Source: Aquatica leii (taxonomy: Eukaryota > Arthropoda > Insecta > Coleoptera > Lampyridae). From it: a stretch of 64,000 nucleotides of DNA. The notes beneath the pieces are model-generated. The model did no database searches. It saw only the letters and a list, made by a program, of their open reading frames with translations, and had not been told where the DNA came from. Of this stretch, positions 34,196 through 46,970 are shown one piece after another (position 1 is the first letter of the stretch; every line of letters begins with the position of its first letter). Both the position numbers and the translations under genes were made by a program. The DNA is taken from the NCBI GenBank assembly GCA_035610365.1, contig CM069434.1, positions 123,064,895 to 123,128,894 on the forward strand, in the 5' to 3' direction.

Positions 34196-34731
34196 ATTTC
34201 CGTAATGCGAATACAGCAGTGTTAAGAAGATTGTTTAAGTCTAAATAAATAAGTCGTTAACGCGTGTGAGATAATCCTACGGTGAATAATCTGGTACGTG
34301 ACTTTAACGTAAACAAGTATTAAACAAGTGTGTGACTTTATCTTATCTTCGTGTAAATGATATAAATAAGTGTAAGTGTTTTTATTAAATATTATTAGAT
34401 TTAATTAGTTCGGTTAATTTAAAAGTGTACATATTTTTAGTTTAAGTAAAAATAATTTTAGTAGTTTAAATAAATTAGTGTTAATAATAAAATACGTTAC
34501 AATACACTTATATACGCACTGTGTATCTTTGTTATATTTCTGTTTGTTCACTGCCTAAACTTTGATATTTTATGTTTTACATTTTTTTGAGTTCAAATTT
34601 TGTTTTATATAGAAGATTTGGTAATTTTAAAGACTTCAAAATCTGTAATGTATATTTTTTCAAGTACTCAGACATAAACATTTTGTTGTACAATAACAAA
34701 TTAAACAAAAAATATGAGGAATTACAGATGT

Positions 34732-35398
34732 TGTTACGTACATAAATTTAAATAATGCATTACCCTGTATATCAGTTTAATTAAAAGTTGCTTTTATATT
34801 TCTTGACGCCATCTATCGGGTTCGTTGTTCACTTTGTATTGAGCAGACGACATCCGGTGAGATTTCCGGCATTTTGACTTTAACATCGTACCTGGTATTA
34901 TCTATGTCTGCGTGAGTGAAAGTTCGTTCTCTAAAATCATCCACGTGTTGGGACACGATGGAAATTATGTAGTTTCCTTAAATAACTAATTTGTTCACGC
35001 AGAGTAAGTGATTTTGTTCTTTCTTTAATTAAAGGTAATTTTTATGCCTTTTTGGTTAGCGCCATGTGCTACCTCATAACTCGGGGCATTCTGGTTATAA
35101 TTTAAAGCCCACCAGGGAAAGTTGTGATTTTGTAGATTTGGATTTCGTGAGATATTAGGTTGACACGATTTGCGATTCAAATTACTTACAGGGTACGTGT
35201 CGAGAAAGTACTTTCTTCGCACATTGGAAATTCCTGTATTTGTGGTAAGTGTTTTTATATTTTTTCTTTCGTCGTCAACGAGGTTACTCACGAAACTTTC
35301 ACTAATAGTATTTCCGTACTGATTACCGTAATTGTAGTACCATTTAGTTAGTAAATTTGCTTATACTACGTATGCTGTGTCCTACCCTTAATTATTGT
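34732..35398 (-). repeat. inverted partial copy of element X2
   Basis: This 667-bp segment is the reverse complement of 40945-41847, starting at the same TGTTACGTACAT terminus. It lacks 236 bp that X2 has at about 41217-41452, with AAATCA microhomology at the junction. It shares a short frame (starting SNLVDDERK) with X2; nothing suggests that frame is a real gene. Confidence 0.85.
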
Positions 35399-37363
35399 GA
35401 TTTTATCGGAAATGAAATCAAATGCCATAATGCGTAAATACAAAATTGGATTATTATACCATTAATAGCTCAAAATTATATGAGAATATACATATCACAC
35501 AGTCGTAAAAACCTAAGAAAAGAATTTATTAAGATGGTTTGAATTAAAAACTAACAAAGTTAACTGTTTACCAATTCTTGAGATTTTTTAATAATGAAGT
35601 AATTACTTCTTTGCAAAATATTTTAAAACATATTGCACCGTAGAGTTAAAATAAAACAATATTAACATGTTTTCGTGTTATTCTATTATTACATAAATCA
35701 AAAGTGAAAATACGTATTTTAAATTAGTATTGCTGTGATAAAACTAGTATATACAAACAATTGTGTAATTTAAGTAAACGCGTATGCACTGTATCACTGC
35801 GCATATGCTAAAAACAGTTTTTTTATTGTAGTAAAAATAAGCATAATGAAGAATGTAATGTATTTGTTTGAATAATAACTAAAATAAACATAACATTGTT
35901 ACAAGCTTTAGGTATTTTACGAACCTGCACGGCCAACTCGCAATAGTCGGTGAGAGGGTTAGGTTCCTAGCAGGGCCGGCGTGAGGCACGTGCAAACGGT
36001 GCAGTGCACTCGGCCCCGCATTTTATAGGCCCCGCGCGCAACAAAGTTTTTAGAATGATAAATCTTAAACGTGTCAAAATTCGTTCAAGTAAATACCGAC
36101 AAAACGTTTTTCTCATATTGTAGTAAAGGTTTATAACATCTTGAATAAATTGAACCTACCCTTGATGGTCAAAACGAAAGTAATAAACCATTTGTTACAG
36201 AGAAGAAATTATTTACTGGGGTTGAAAAAACTTAAAATTTGCAATGTGTTTTTATACCCAATGGTAAATGCCTTGTGTGAGAAAATTTCTGTAAATACTT
36301 TATATTGTAATGTGGAAACATCACAATTGTACCTAAATCTTGTTTATTTTGTGCAAACGTGCTCGGTCTTACACCTTGCTTCATTAAGCTATTACCTGTC
36401 AACTATTTTACAATTTTGCATAAACACACAATGCACTGACCGTTGATCACTAAAGCCGACGTCGGTGTATTACACCTTTGCCACTTTACTAACATTAAAC
36501 CCTAAAAATCCCATCCGGCTTGCTGATTTCAAATTAATTATTTTCTCACACTACTTGTTTATAAATATTGCTTCTTACACCACCAACAGAACTTCCTTGT
36601 CGACTTTCGATGCGACAATAACTTTTGTTAAAGACTGTTCAAGTGATATCACGTGTTTATTTTGATTATACGTACATATATTTATTTTTAATTTTGCGTA
36701 GTTCTAAACTAAATTAATATAGTATTCATTTATTAGTGTAGTGTATTAGTGTTTCGAGTTTTTACTGGATAATTTACATTTACTTTATTATTTATTACTT
36801 TGTCTTCTTTATTTCGTAACAGGTATGTATAATACATTTTTGTTAAACTTATTAATTTTTAAAAAAAAAGGTCTTTTATACTGATAAAAAAACTTTTGCA
36901 CTAATTGTTTCTACAGTAACGATAGAGCAACTTAACTTGACTTGCTGTTAGCTGATTAATTCAAATTTACAGTTGTACAAAAATTCTTGATTGTATTTCG
37001 TTTGTAAATTTTGTATTTTAATGGAACGTTAGAGAGAATTTTTGACCTCGACCTGCCATTTCGGCCAAAAATTAATGCTCTCGTATGCTATTAAAAAAGA
37101 GTTCGATAAAAAAGTCCAAGGAAAAAAATCTAAGTAGAAAAGTCTAAAACAGACTTGAATTAAAATTAAATGTTACTTTTATTTACCTTTAGATTTATTT
37201 AGATTTTTTTCTTGGATTTTTTCTTAGATTCATTACAAAACACCCACTTTACGCATTTATCCTATTACAAAAATAACTATTATTTATTTAGTGCTGGTAC
37301 AAATTAAAAAAAAATACTAATATAAAACAGCAAAAGCTGTTTTTGTTATTATATTTTCGTATG

Positions 37364-37450
37364 GTTAGAAGGATTTTTTTATAAAACAGCAAAGTTTTTA
37401 TTTAAAAATAAACCTTAAAAACTTTGCTGTTTCACAAAAATTCTTCTAAC
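37364..37450. repeat. 87-bp hairpin in the hAT A leader
   Basis: GTTAGAAG...AAACAGCAAAGTTTTTA faces TAAAAACTTTGCTGTTT...CTTCTAAC around a short loop. A second, perfect 8-bp hairpin (AAAACAGC/GCTGTTTT) lies just upstream at 37324-37343 and shares AAACAGC. It may be a small nested MITE or an element-specific structure. Confidence 0.8.
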
Positions 37451-37856
37451 TAAAAGAAATAATAATTTGATAACGGATTTAAACTATTTAGCTTTCGATT
37501 CTGAGCTTTTTAATATTCTAATTAATAAAGGTTTTAAAAATTGATAAAAAATTGAAAGTTGTGCTAATTTGTGCTGAAATGACTGTTTTTTAATGGCATA
37601 TGGGAGTGACAATTTTTGGCAGAGACTAGTAGGTCTTTATCCACAATGTGTTAAATTTTGTTTTTGGGATTTTACTTCACAATAAATAAATAAATTAATA
37701 ATAAAAAAGACCTTCATGGTTTTGTTGCGGAAATGTATGCAATACAAATTATTTTCTCATTCATCTTGTTTCATTAGTTTACATAGTTACCAACATGTCT
37801 TTCCAACGTTAAAATTTACATTTATTCTTTTTTAACAGCACATACGTATTAGAAAC

Positions 37857-40415
37857 ATGACGTCCAGAGACCGAGATTGTGGTAGGAAATATATGGGTGG
37901 GGCCGAAAAAGTAAGGAAGCGAAAGGCTCATGAAGAATTTATCAAAACACAAAACGGGGCTTTACACGAATTTTTAAAAATTGAAGGTTCCGAAAAAGAA
38001 TCAGCACCTGACACTAGTTCTGTCACTGAATCGCCTAATATGGAAGGGACCTACACAAGTATCAATCCTAATTTGAATCCGGTAAATGAAAATGTTAGTT
38101 AAATATATATATAAAAATTATTACTGGTATTTTAAATGTTTTAAAACTATTTTAGTGTTTGACAATGGTGGTAGAAACTGACACTATGCACTCAAACTTG
38201 GAATATCAAGACCTGAAGGATATTGGAGCCTGGCCAGAATATTTAACTCCTTCTCAGCGAGAATTTATTTTGATGCAAGGAACTACAACATTGAAAAAAT
38301 CTTCGTATCCGAAAGATTCCAAAAATAGATCGTTTTCTGAAATATATTACAAGAGAAAGTTAAATAACGGCGAGATAATTGAAAGAACGTGGCTGATGTA
38401 TTCAATGGAAAAGGATCGAATTTTTTGTTTCCCGTGTAAACTATTTCAAAGTGCCTCAAGTCAGTTAGAAACGATTGGATTTAGTGACTGGCAACATTGT
38501 TCTGTAAGATTAAAGCAGCATGAAGTATCAAAAACACACTTTGCTGCCATAGACAAATGGAATGTAACAAAAAAACATATTACCAACCAGGAGTCCATCC
38601 CACATTATTCCGAAAAACTTTTTATTCAGGAAAGAAAAAAATGGCGAGATATTTTAGAACGAATAATATCTATAATTCAATACTTAGCGGAACATAACCT
38701 GGCATTGCGAGGAACATGTGACACATTATTTTCTTCAAACAATGGAAATTTCTTGGGTCTCGTTGAATTAATTTCCAAATACGACCCTGTATTATCGCAA
38801 CACGTCAATAATGCAAGAAATACAAAAAAGGGCGTACATTATTTAAGTAAAGATACACAAAATGAAATTATTACACTTCTGGGACAAGAAGTGTTGAATA
38901 AAATTGTCAACCACGTAAAAAAATCAAAGTATTTTTCTATACTTTTAGATTGCACACCCGATTCATCCCATACTGAACAACTCTCTTGTATCATCAGATA
39001 CGTATCTGTTGAAGACAATGTAGTGCAAATATGCAGAAAGCTTTACTGGATTTCTAATTGTAAAAGATTCTACCGGCTTAGGATTAACACAAATTTTAAA
39101 AGACCACATCGGAAATCTCGGATTAGAACTCCAAAACTGTAGAGGCCAAGGATATGATAATGGGGCAAATATGAAAGGAAATAAATCTGGTGTGCAAGCT
39201 CAGGTTCTGAAAGAAAATCCTCGAGCGTTTTATGTTCCTTGCGGTTTGCCATAATTTGAATTTAATACTTTCTGATGTAGCTAGTGTTTCTGTAAAGCAG
39301 TTTCATTTTTGGAGTAATTCAACGAATTTACACATTTTTATCAAGTTCTAACTGCCGTTACGACATAGCCAAAAATATTTGTCATTTACTCCAAAACCGC
39401 TATCAGCGACGAGATGGGAATGCAGAGTAGAAAGTGTAAAAGCGATAATTTTCCAAATCCGGGAATTTATAACAGTGTTTGGCGAAATCATTGATGAATC
39501 AAAAGATGCCAAAACTAAGAGCGAAGCAAATTCATTACTGCAAGAAATCAAGTCTTATCCTTTTATTTTATCTGCTGTTATATGGTATGAATTACTTGTC
39601 GAAGTCAATAGAGTATCAAAAATATTGCAAAGGATGGACGTGCAAATGGATGTCGCTATTACATTGCTAGACACACTTCTTTGTAAATTAAACACATTTC
39701 GTACAAATGGATATATTACAAGTGTACAAAAAGCAAAAAAAGATTGCAGAGGAAAACCATATTAAAACCCAGTTTCCTAAACGACGGATAAAAAAATCAA
39801 AAATCTTTTGACTATGAAGGTTGAGATGAGCCGTTAGAAAACGATGAAGAAAAATTTCCGGTTGAATACTTTCTGTTAATTGTTGATAGTGCTATAGAAT
39901 CATTTAAAGAAAGATTCAAATTATATGAGGACATAAGGAAAAACTTTGGATTTATGTACGATTTCACAAAAATCAAAGATCTTTCTGATGAAGAATTATA
40001 TAAGAAGTGCGAAGACCTACAGACTGTTTTATCCGCGACTAATGCCGATTCCGATATTGATCACACGGAAATGTTTGAAGAACTGAAATCTCTTATTCCA
40101 GTCATTCCTGATAACCACCAAAGTTTGCTTCTAAGCATATTAAAATATCTTCAAATGACAAAGCTATTTTTGGCCTATCCTAACGTATACATTGTAGTTC
40201 GAATCTTACTAACCTTGCCTGTCACGGTTGCCTCTGCGGAAAGAAGTTTTTCCAAATTAAAATTAATTAAAAATTATTTAAGATCCAGTATGTGCCAAGA
40301 ACGACTGCTGGGTTTGGCTATGTTAGCAATAGAGAAAGAGGTTGGACGTGAACTGGATACATCAAAAACCATTGACGCGTTTGCTTCAGCCAAAGCACGA
40401 AAAACTTATCTATGA
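37857..40415 (+). pseudogene. hAT transposase (zinc-finger MYM1-like), near full length
   Basis: The start at 37857 gives a basic N-terminus (EKVRKRKAHEEF). A 62-bp GT-AG intron (38094-38155) joins it in frame to a TTF-type zinc-finger region: DIGAWPEYL, FSEIYYKRKLNNGEIIERTW, FCFPCKLFQ, GFSDWQ, HEVSKTHF. A DUF4371-like catalytic segment follows (KYDPVLSQHV, YFSILLDCTPDSSHTEQLS, GQGYDNGANM), then SATRWECR, and the C-terminal dimerisation domain LPVTVASAERSFSKLKLIKN to 40415. Lesions: frameshifts near 39033 and 39245, a stop near 39348, and a broken frame at 39766-39953. The family cuts and pastes its own element; this copy is dead, but its dimerisation motif is intact, unlike the copy at 26575. 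Confidence 0.9.
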
Positions 40416-41847
40416 TTTTTTCCGCTTGTTTATCGTTTAAAGTTTTTTATTATGTTATTGCCGCCATGCATTATGTTAATTTTTAAGAGTAAATTTTTAT
40501 TTTATGTTCCAGCCTCGCATTTTTATTTTGCACCTAGCCTCTAATAAGGTAGCGCCGGCCCTGGTTCCTAGATACAGTAAATATATTTAAGGGCGCCAGA
40601 GCTTATCCCAAAGTAACTTCTGTCCGCTTACAACAGAATGGTATCACTTGTAACAAGATGTTAGGTTCGTAAAGTTGAAAGAAACGAAAAAAAGAAACTA
40701 CGTCGTTAACAACAATTGTACTTTAATTACTCTATCAAATATAGTCAAAGTTAAATAGCCAAATCTAAGTAGATACTAGTGAGAATATACAACATCGAAT
40801 CACAGTAGGATCGGCAACTTACACTACATAAGTGAAGAACATGGCGAAGAATAGTTCGCAGTAAATATCGTTTACATAATTAGTAATATGGCATTACTGA
40901 CAAGAAAACAATGATAATAAATATGGCATTAACATTAAATTATAACAATAATTAAGGGTAGGACACAGCATACGTAGTATAAGCAAATTTACTAACTAAA
41001 TGGTACTACAATTACGGTAATCAGTACGGAAATACTATTAGTGAAAGTTTCGTGAGTAACCTCGTTGACGACGAAAGAAAAGATATAAAAACACTTACCA
41101 CAAATACAGGAATTCCCAATGTGCGACGAAAGTACTTTCTCGACACGTATCCTGTAAATAATTTGAATCGCAAATCGTGTCAACCTAATATCTCACGAAA
41201 TCCAAATCTACAAAATCATTACTTAAATTTTAAAGTATACACATAACACAACCCGAAAATCGGATGCTGTTATACCCCTTTTCTGTGATTTAATTAATTC
41301 CAACAGTAGGCCTTAGAAATATTTAGAATCGTTCCAACACAATATTCGTCGAGGGTTATCTCTCGTCTTTCGGTATCGACTAGAATTCTTGGGCCGGATG
41401 GTGGTAAGAATGGCCGGTGACGATACGAATACCCCACGATCGCAACGAAATCACAACTTTCCCTGGTGGGCTTTAAATTATAACCAGAATGCCCCGAGTT
41501 ATGAGGTAGCACATGGCGCTAACCAAAAAGACATAAAAATTACCTTTAATTAAAGAAAGAACAAAATCAATTACTCTGCGTGAACAAATTAGTTATTTAA
41601 GGAAACTACATAATTTCCATCGTGTCCCTAACACGTGGATGATTTTAGAGAACGAACTTTCACTCACGCAGACATAGATAATACCAGGTACGATGTTAAA
41701 GTCAAAATGCCGGAAATCTCACCGGAGGTCGTCTGCTCAATCCAAAGTGACCAACGAACCCGATAGATGGCGTCAAGAAATATAAAAGCAACTTTTAATT
41801 AAACTGATATACAGGGTAATGCATTATTTAAATTTATGTACGTAACA

Positions 41848-42010
41848 TCCAGAAGATAAAGGTTTAGTGTTTTGCCCTAATGCAAATTTATTGATGAAAG
41901 AGCTACAGATGCCATGTGACCCAGACAAATGGACACTGTTTATAGACTCATTAAAAACAAGCTTCAAATTTGTCCTGTTAATTTATCGAAAAGTGGTAAA
42001 ATTAGAGATT
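41848..42010 (+). pseudogene. fragment of a repetitive insect ORF family (family Y)
   Basis: The frame reads CPNANLLMKELQMPCDPDKW then TLFIDSLKTSFKFVLL. This resembles a multi-copy ORF I associate with insect genomes, which continues into a KYASVPVAHS segment, as seen at 55280-55500. It starts immediately after the end of element X2. I recognise the family but cannot give it a defined function. The remainder to 42118 changes character and is probably unrelated. Confidence 0.5.
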
Positions 42011-42734
42011 TGGGGCTCTCTCGAAAATGGTGGGTGTTGGAAGAAAACGGAAGACATATTTGGATTCAAGACGTCATTTTACATAAGAATCACCCGGAAT
42101 AGTGCCAGGGCTCAATAAAAAATATTTTTTTGCAGACCAGTGTAATATATCAAATTTGCTTAACTATTATAGTCTTACACAGCTATCAAAAACTATCACT
42201 GGTAACAAATTAAACTATAAACATAAAAACGAAAAAGAAAACATTACTCCGCAAACTGTAAAACCTAATGATAACATAATAAAAGATACTATTACATCCC
42301 TGCTTACCCTAAAAGTCAAAATTTTGAGTCAATAATGTGTCTAATACACAAGTACTCAATAAAACAGAAGGAAATAAAAACTACGACGGACACGATGTAC
42401 ATAATAAAACAGAATCGCAGTTGTTCAAAGAATCAAATTTGTCTTCTAAGTAGACAACGAGTAAGTCTCAGCGAAAGGAAAGAAGAAAAAGAACGAGAGA
42501 AAGTAGTATTCCTGATCAGCCATTTATAACATTATAACCAAAAACTGTGTTAACATTTTTTTAAAAATGTTAAACAAATAAAAAAAATCATCTTTTAAAT
42601 ATGTTACTTGCTATATCTATTAATAATTTAAAATCTTTTAATAAACGCAATAGGTACACTGAAACCATAAAATTGTTTGCATTGTACTTGTTTTACGTTG
42701 GTGGGAAACTATTGTATCAAACGCTATACGAAAC

Positions 42735-44120
42735 ATGGAATCAGTGTTGCCATCAATAAATTGCTTAAATAAATATGTAAATCAAACAAGTAAAAAAATT
42801 CAAGAAGGTGTTTTTGATTACGATGTTCTCAAAGAGTTTTTGGAGAAAAGAAATTTGTGTAAAGTTGTATGGATCAGCGTAGATGCAACGCCAGTAACAC
42901 GAAAAATAGAATATAATGTAAACTAATATACTTGTAAGTTTTACTTTATTTTTAATTAAAGAGGTGCCAAACACAGACACATTCTTAGTAACGTCGGCCA
43001 AAACAATTTGCAATTATTTTGAAAAAAGCGCCAAGACTATGCTTACGTAATAATGGCACAATCTTCATCTAAAACAGCACCAGTTTATTGTCTTGATATC
43101 TGCGGAACCGACAATAGATTTAATCATAACAATGTCTGCCAACGATAGGAAAACATCCAAAAAAAACCTTAAAGGTCAAGATGCTACTGTATTAGGTTTT
43201 TCTAAGGATGGTGACACTCGATTGTTAAAAGTAATAAAAGTATAATAAATTCCAAAACGTATGAATGGAGTTGGTGTCAATCAGGGTGTGAAAAAAACAA
43301 CGCAACTGCAGTGTCTTATGTTCAAGATACGATTCACGTAAGAAAGAAGCTACGAACAAGACTCTTAAAGCACAATATTTTATTACATATGGGTAATTTT
43401 TTTGCAGCTTTTCACTTAAAGCGTTTAGTCGAATTTTTTTCAAAGTACAAAGATTTATCGACAATGTCTGATTTAAAAGCCGAAGACAAAATGAACTTTC
43501 TAGCAACAGAAAAAATATGTTGACCAAAAGTAATTAAATTGTTAGAAAATATTCCAGAAAGAGAGGGTACTCGTGCTTATTTGAAGATAATGCAGTTATT
43601 TTGATATCAAAACTTGCATGTATAAAATCTGATATGCTGTCCTATTTTTGCGAATTTGGCGTAGCTTCAAAATAATCCCAGTTATAAAGTTGGAGAAAAC
43701 TTTATAACAACTAATTTTTATGTTTGCTTAGAGCTGAATGCTCAAGTATTCATCAACATAATTTGTAATTTTCGAAAAAATACAAGTTTAAAGCATGACA
43801 CGTTTATCCCGTCGGTATTTTCTAGTCAAACCTGCGAGAAGATTTTTTGAACAACAGGATCAATGACGTTGACATTTTTGACAGTGATTAATTATAGCAT
43901 AAAAGATATCATACGTCGAGTAGACAGAATTAAAGGGGTGAATAATATTTTAAACGATCTCATAGAAGTTATAATTTTCACAAGAGAACAGACAATAGCT
44001 ACAGAAATACAAAAAATGACGTACGGTTAAATTTTGACATAGATTACTTCACGATATATGCATAGAAAATGCAGTGTCAAATGCCTTAATAGATGCTATA
44101 ACAAATTTACAAAACCTGGG
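42735..44120 (+). pseudogene. transposase-like repetitive ORF (family Z), heavily degraded
   Basis: Segments in order, in shifting frames: CLNKYVNQTSKKIQEGVF, CKVVWISVDATP, FLVTSAKTICNYFEKSAK, a YVIMAQ...CGTDNRF segment, VLGFSKDGDTRLLK, SYVQDTIHVRKKLRTRLLK, LKAEDKMNFLA and a SQTCEKIF motif near 43838. This order matches a multi-copy family I have seen in animal genomes whose GFS.DGDTRLL motif suggests an RNase-H-like transposase, but I cannot name the superfamily. Many stops and frameshifts separate the pieces, and no terminal repeats were found. Confidence 0.5.
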
Positions 44121-46970
44121 AATCAATGTGAATAATAACAGTTGGAATTTTATTTTATTAATAATAAAACTTTATTAAACGCTATACATTTTTAAGCATT
44201 TATAAACTTTCAAATTTGATAAAAAATGTACATATTCGTATGTATTTATTTTTAGAACAACAAATTTTTGGAAACAAATTTTTTTGCAAATCACTATAAC
44301 GTACGAGTTGTCGATGATTAATAAACTTTATTAACTGAAAAATATAATAACTTAAAACATGAGAAAAACAATTACAAATTTTAAAATAGGGTCGTAGGAA
44401 TTCTATCGAACCTTCAAACTTTATTTTAGTTTTTAAATGAAGAATTTGTTAAAGTAACGTCTTTATTATTGCAAATCACTACAAAATGCCACACACCAGC
44501 TACAACTAACTACACTAGGTGGCGCTCGTTATCAATACTTTGACACAACTTAAATCTAATTGTGGGCGCCAAAATATTTTTTTATAGTATTAAGAGGGTA
44601 AATATTAAAACCAAAAAATACGTAACGTCATATTCATAATAATATCTAATAACAAACTAGAAAACTATTTATTTTTTATTACTGGTGTTGCGCAGTTGCA
44701 TTTTTGGGTGTGGTCTACCATCGTAAAAACGTATTAATAAGTTTCTAATTCAAAACGTATTAAAACGAAATTGGTATTCCTAACGTAACGCATCGAAAAA
44801 ATATTAAATTGGTAATACCAGATTAACATCTTGCGTACAAAATTGTAATTTTGAAAATATATCGAAAAGTTATTAAACTCGTACCAATACGCGTACTATC
44901 AAAATTGTAATATAAAGACTTGCGCACAAAATCGTCATTGTAACATTGTCAAACAACGAAAATTGTACGTTGTAATAAAAGAAAAACAAAAAAAAGGTTA
45001 AGTGCAAAAATTATGGAACGTGGATGTAAAAATAAAAACACTTGCCCCTTCAGATTTTAAGTTTTTTTTATATATATAAAGATTACGTTGGAAATTTAAC
45101 AACAAAAGCATATCTATTGGGTGTCAAATAACGATCACAAACTCGATAATTTTTACAAGTTTAAATAAAGTATTTACGACAACGATGATCCAAAAAGACA
45201 GCAATATTGCAATCTACGAGGGCATTAGTAAACGTGTCAAACACGTGATTTAGTAGATACGATTATAAAATGCTAGAAACGAAGAAATTTAATTGCAAAG
45301 CATATAGATGCATCATACCTCAGCGACTCTTTCCATAAGCATCGGTTGAGTTCTCATTCAAATTTTAATATAAATTGACTGTATGACCAATGTCTCAAAA
45401 AGCTTTCCTGAGCATTAAGTTACATGTCTTTACGTTGCAGTTTTTGTGTAAAGTGTCAGCGTAAATAATGAATAAAAATATTTCATTCAAAAAAATGTGT
45501 ACGTTACATCAAACCATCAACTCAAAATACAGTCTACTAAGAAAACGGCATAAATTTTTATTCAACCTTAAAAATCCAACAGAGATTTTAAAAACAAAAA
45601 ACCGTTTTATCATTTTTTGTTTGTTGTTACTAATAAAGTTTAACTTTACGTACTCGGTGTAGTTCATGTAAAACAGTTATTATTTATTCAAAGCTAATTG
45701 AGTAAGTAAATTGAGATTATTTTGTGAAATCTTATAAAATTCAATAACAGTTCTTTTTTAATGTTTGAAATGATCGTATGCTTTAATTGGCAATTTAACT
45801 TGAAAATTACTTTTTGTCTATTTTACAAAAAATATTATTTTGATATGCAGTAAAATATTTATTAAAGCCAAAATAATAAAGTTATTTTAAACATTTGTAA
45901 TTTGGTAAGTAGACTTAGTAGCTTAATCCCTTAATATACGTTAAATAAATAAATAAATACCGATTCTTTGATATCGGTTTGTGCAATTACGTTGATTAAC
46001 TTATTTATCAAGTTGGTTATTCGTAGCGACAATTAACGAATGCTTAATTGACATTCGTTGTTTTGCGAATTAACGAAGCAGTTTATAAAAATGAACTTTA
46101 CATAACTACAAAATTGTAGTAAATTTAGTAGTTTCATTATTTGTTTTTGTTGTTATTATTATTATTAGAGTTGTTTTTATTCATAAACAATAACACATTA
46201 TTATTATTTATTTTGAATAAAGTTTGGACTTGATTTTTTAAAAAATATTTATTAACAAAACAATATCTTATGCATGCAATAAAATTTGACATCCGTTTTT
46301 GTTTTTATTTAATTGTTAGAAGCGTTAAAAAATTGATTTTCAAAATAATATAAGTAGAATACATTATTTGAGATTTTAATGCAATTAAAGCTTATGTTAT
46401 GTTATGTATAACACGTTTTATAAAATTTGAACATTGTTTGGTTTTACTAAATAACAATTAAACGAAATTAATCACAATTAATTTACATTTGTTTATTGTA
46501 AACTTAAAATTGATGAAATGGTAGCGATTTTGGTCATTTGATTGAAATCAATACACACACTAAAAAATTAAATAACTTGAAAAAAATTTCTACAATTAAT
46601 AGATGCTACGACACATTGTATGTTTATTAGCGTTTAGGCAACGTTGTACATTTTGTTTGGTCAATCTCATTTCTGTACAGGTCAAAGTCATTACCGTACA
46701 GGAGGACGATTACAAATCTATAATTTAAGAGACGTTTACAAATATTCCATCTACCACAATTATAAAATTTAAACAAACAAAATTATTTAAAGCTGTGTGG
46801 ATGCTATCGCATTAGTTTCAACGGTACGTATAAAAACGGTTTAATTTGCAAATTAAATATTTTAATTTCTGTTTGCAAACGTTAGTATTTAGTAGTAATT
46901 TTTTTTGTAATTAAACGTAAATATATTTTTTAACAAACGGAACCTGTTTTCTTGCGAGTTAAAATGAGCA
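44121..46970. other. no gene recognised; AT-rich
   Basis: There are no recognisable domains. A 64-residue plus-strand frame (45468-45662) ends in a hydrophobic stretch but has no similarity I know. A CTCF-like ACACTAGGTGGCGCT lies at 44512-44526. Confidence 0.5.

Larger units (their letters stand above)
32600..34501 (+). mobile_element. solo LTR A, split by element X1
   Basis: 32625-32727 matches the 5' part, and 34158-34501 the 3' part, of the LTR at 55939-56471 (opposite strand). Shared blocks include CAAGAGCCTTCT, GTTATCCAT.TTCTAGAA, CGAGAAGGATT, GTAGGTCAGTTATT and AGTTCGGTTAATTTAAAAGT. It ends GTTACA at 34501. The exact 5' border is not certain. No internal retrotransposon region follows. 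Confidence 0.7.
35971..40563 (+). mobile_element. hAT element A, 4.6 kb, complete ends and 8-bp target duplication
   Basis: The left end CAGGGCCGGCGTGAGGCACG (35971) and the right end, inward CAGGGCCGGCGCTACC (from 40563), are terminal inverted repeats. GTTCCTAG flanks both sides exactly (35963-35970 and 40564-40571). Inside is a zinc-finger hAT transposase pseudogene (37857-40415). The left 1.9 kb (35971-37856) is non-coding leader with hairpins. The empty site can be read in the related element X1 near 32790. Confidence 0.92.
35897..41847 (+). mobile_element. element X2, split by hAT element A
   Basis: It begins TGTTACAAGC at 35897, like X1, and ends GTACGTAACA at 41847. Removing the hAT and one target copy leaves about 1.36 kb, close to X1's 1.43 kb. 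The 3' 900 bp match the inverted fragment at 34732-35398 but differ from the 3' part of X1, so X1 and X2 share mainly their 5' ends. The outer 4-bp flanks (ACAT, TCCA) do not match. Confidence 0.55.

Noticed and set aside
35025-35291. The repeated SNLVDDERK frame (also at 41052-41246) as a real gene
   Set aside because: It lies in repeat arms, is truncated differently in each, lacks recognisable domains, and its conservation is explained by the DNA repeat.
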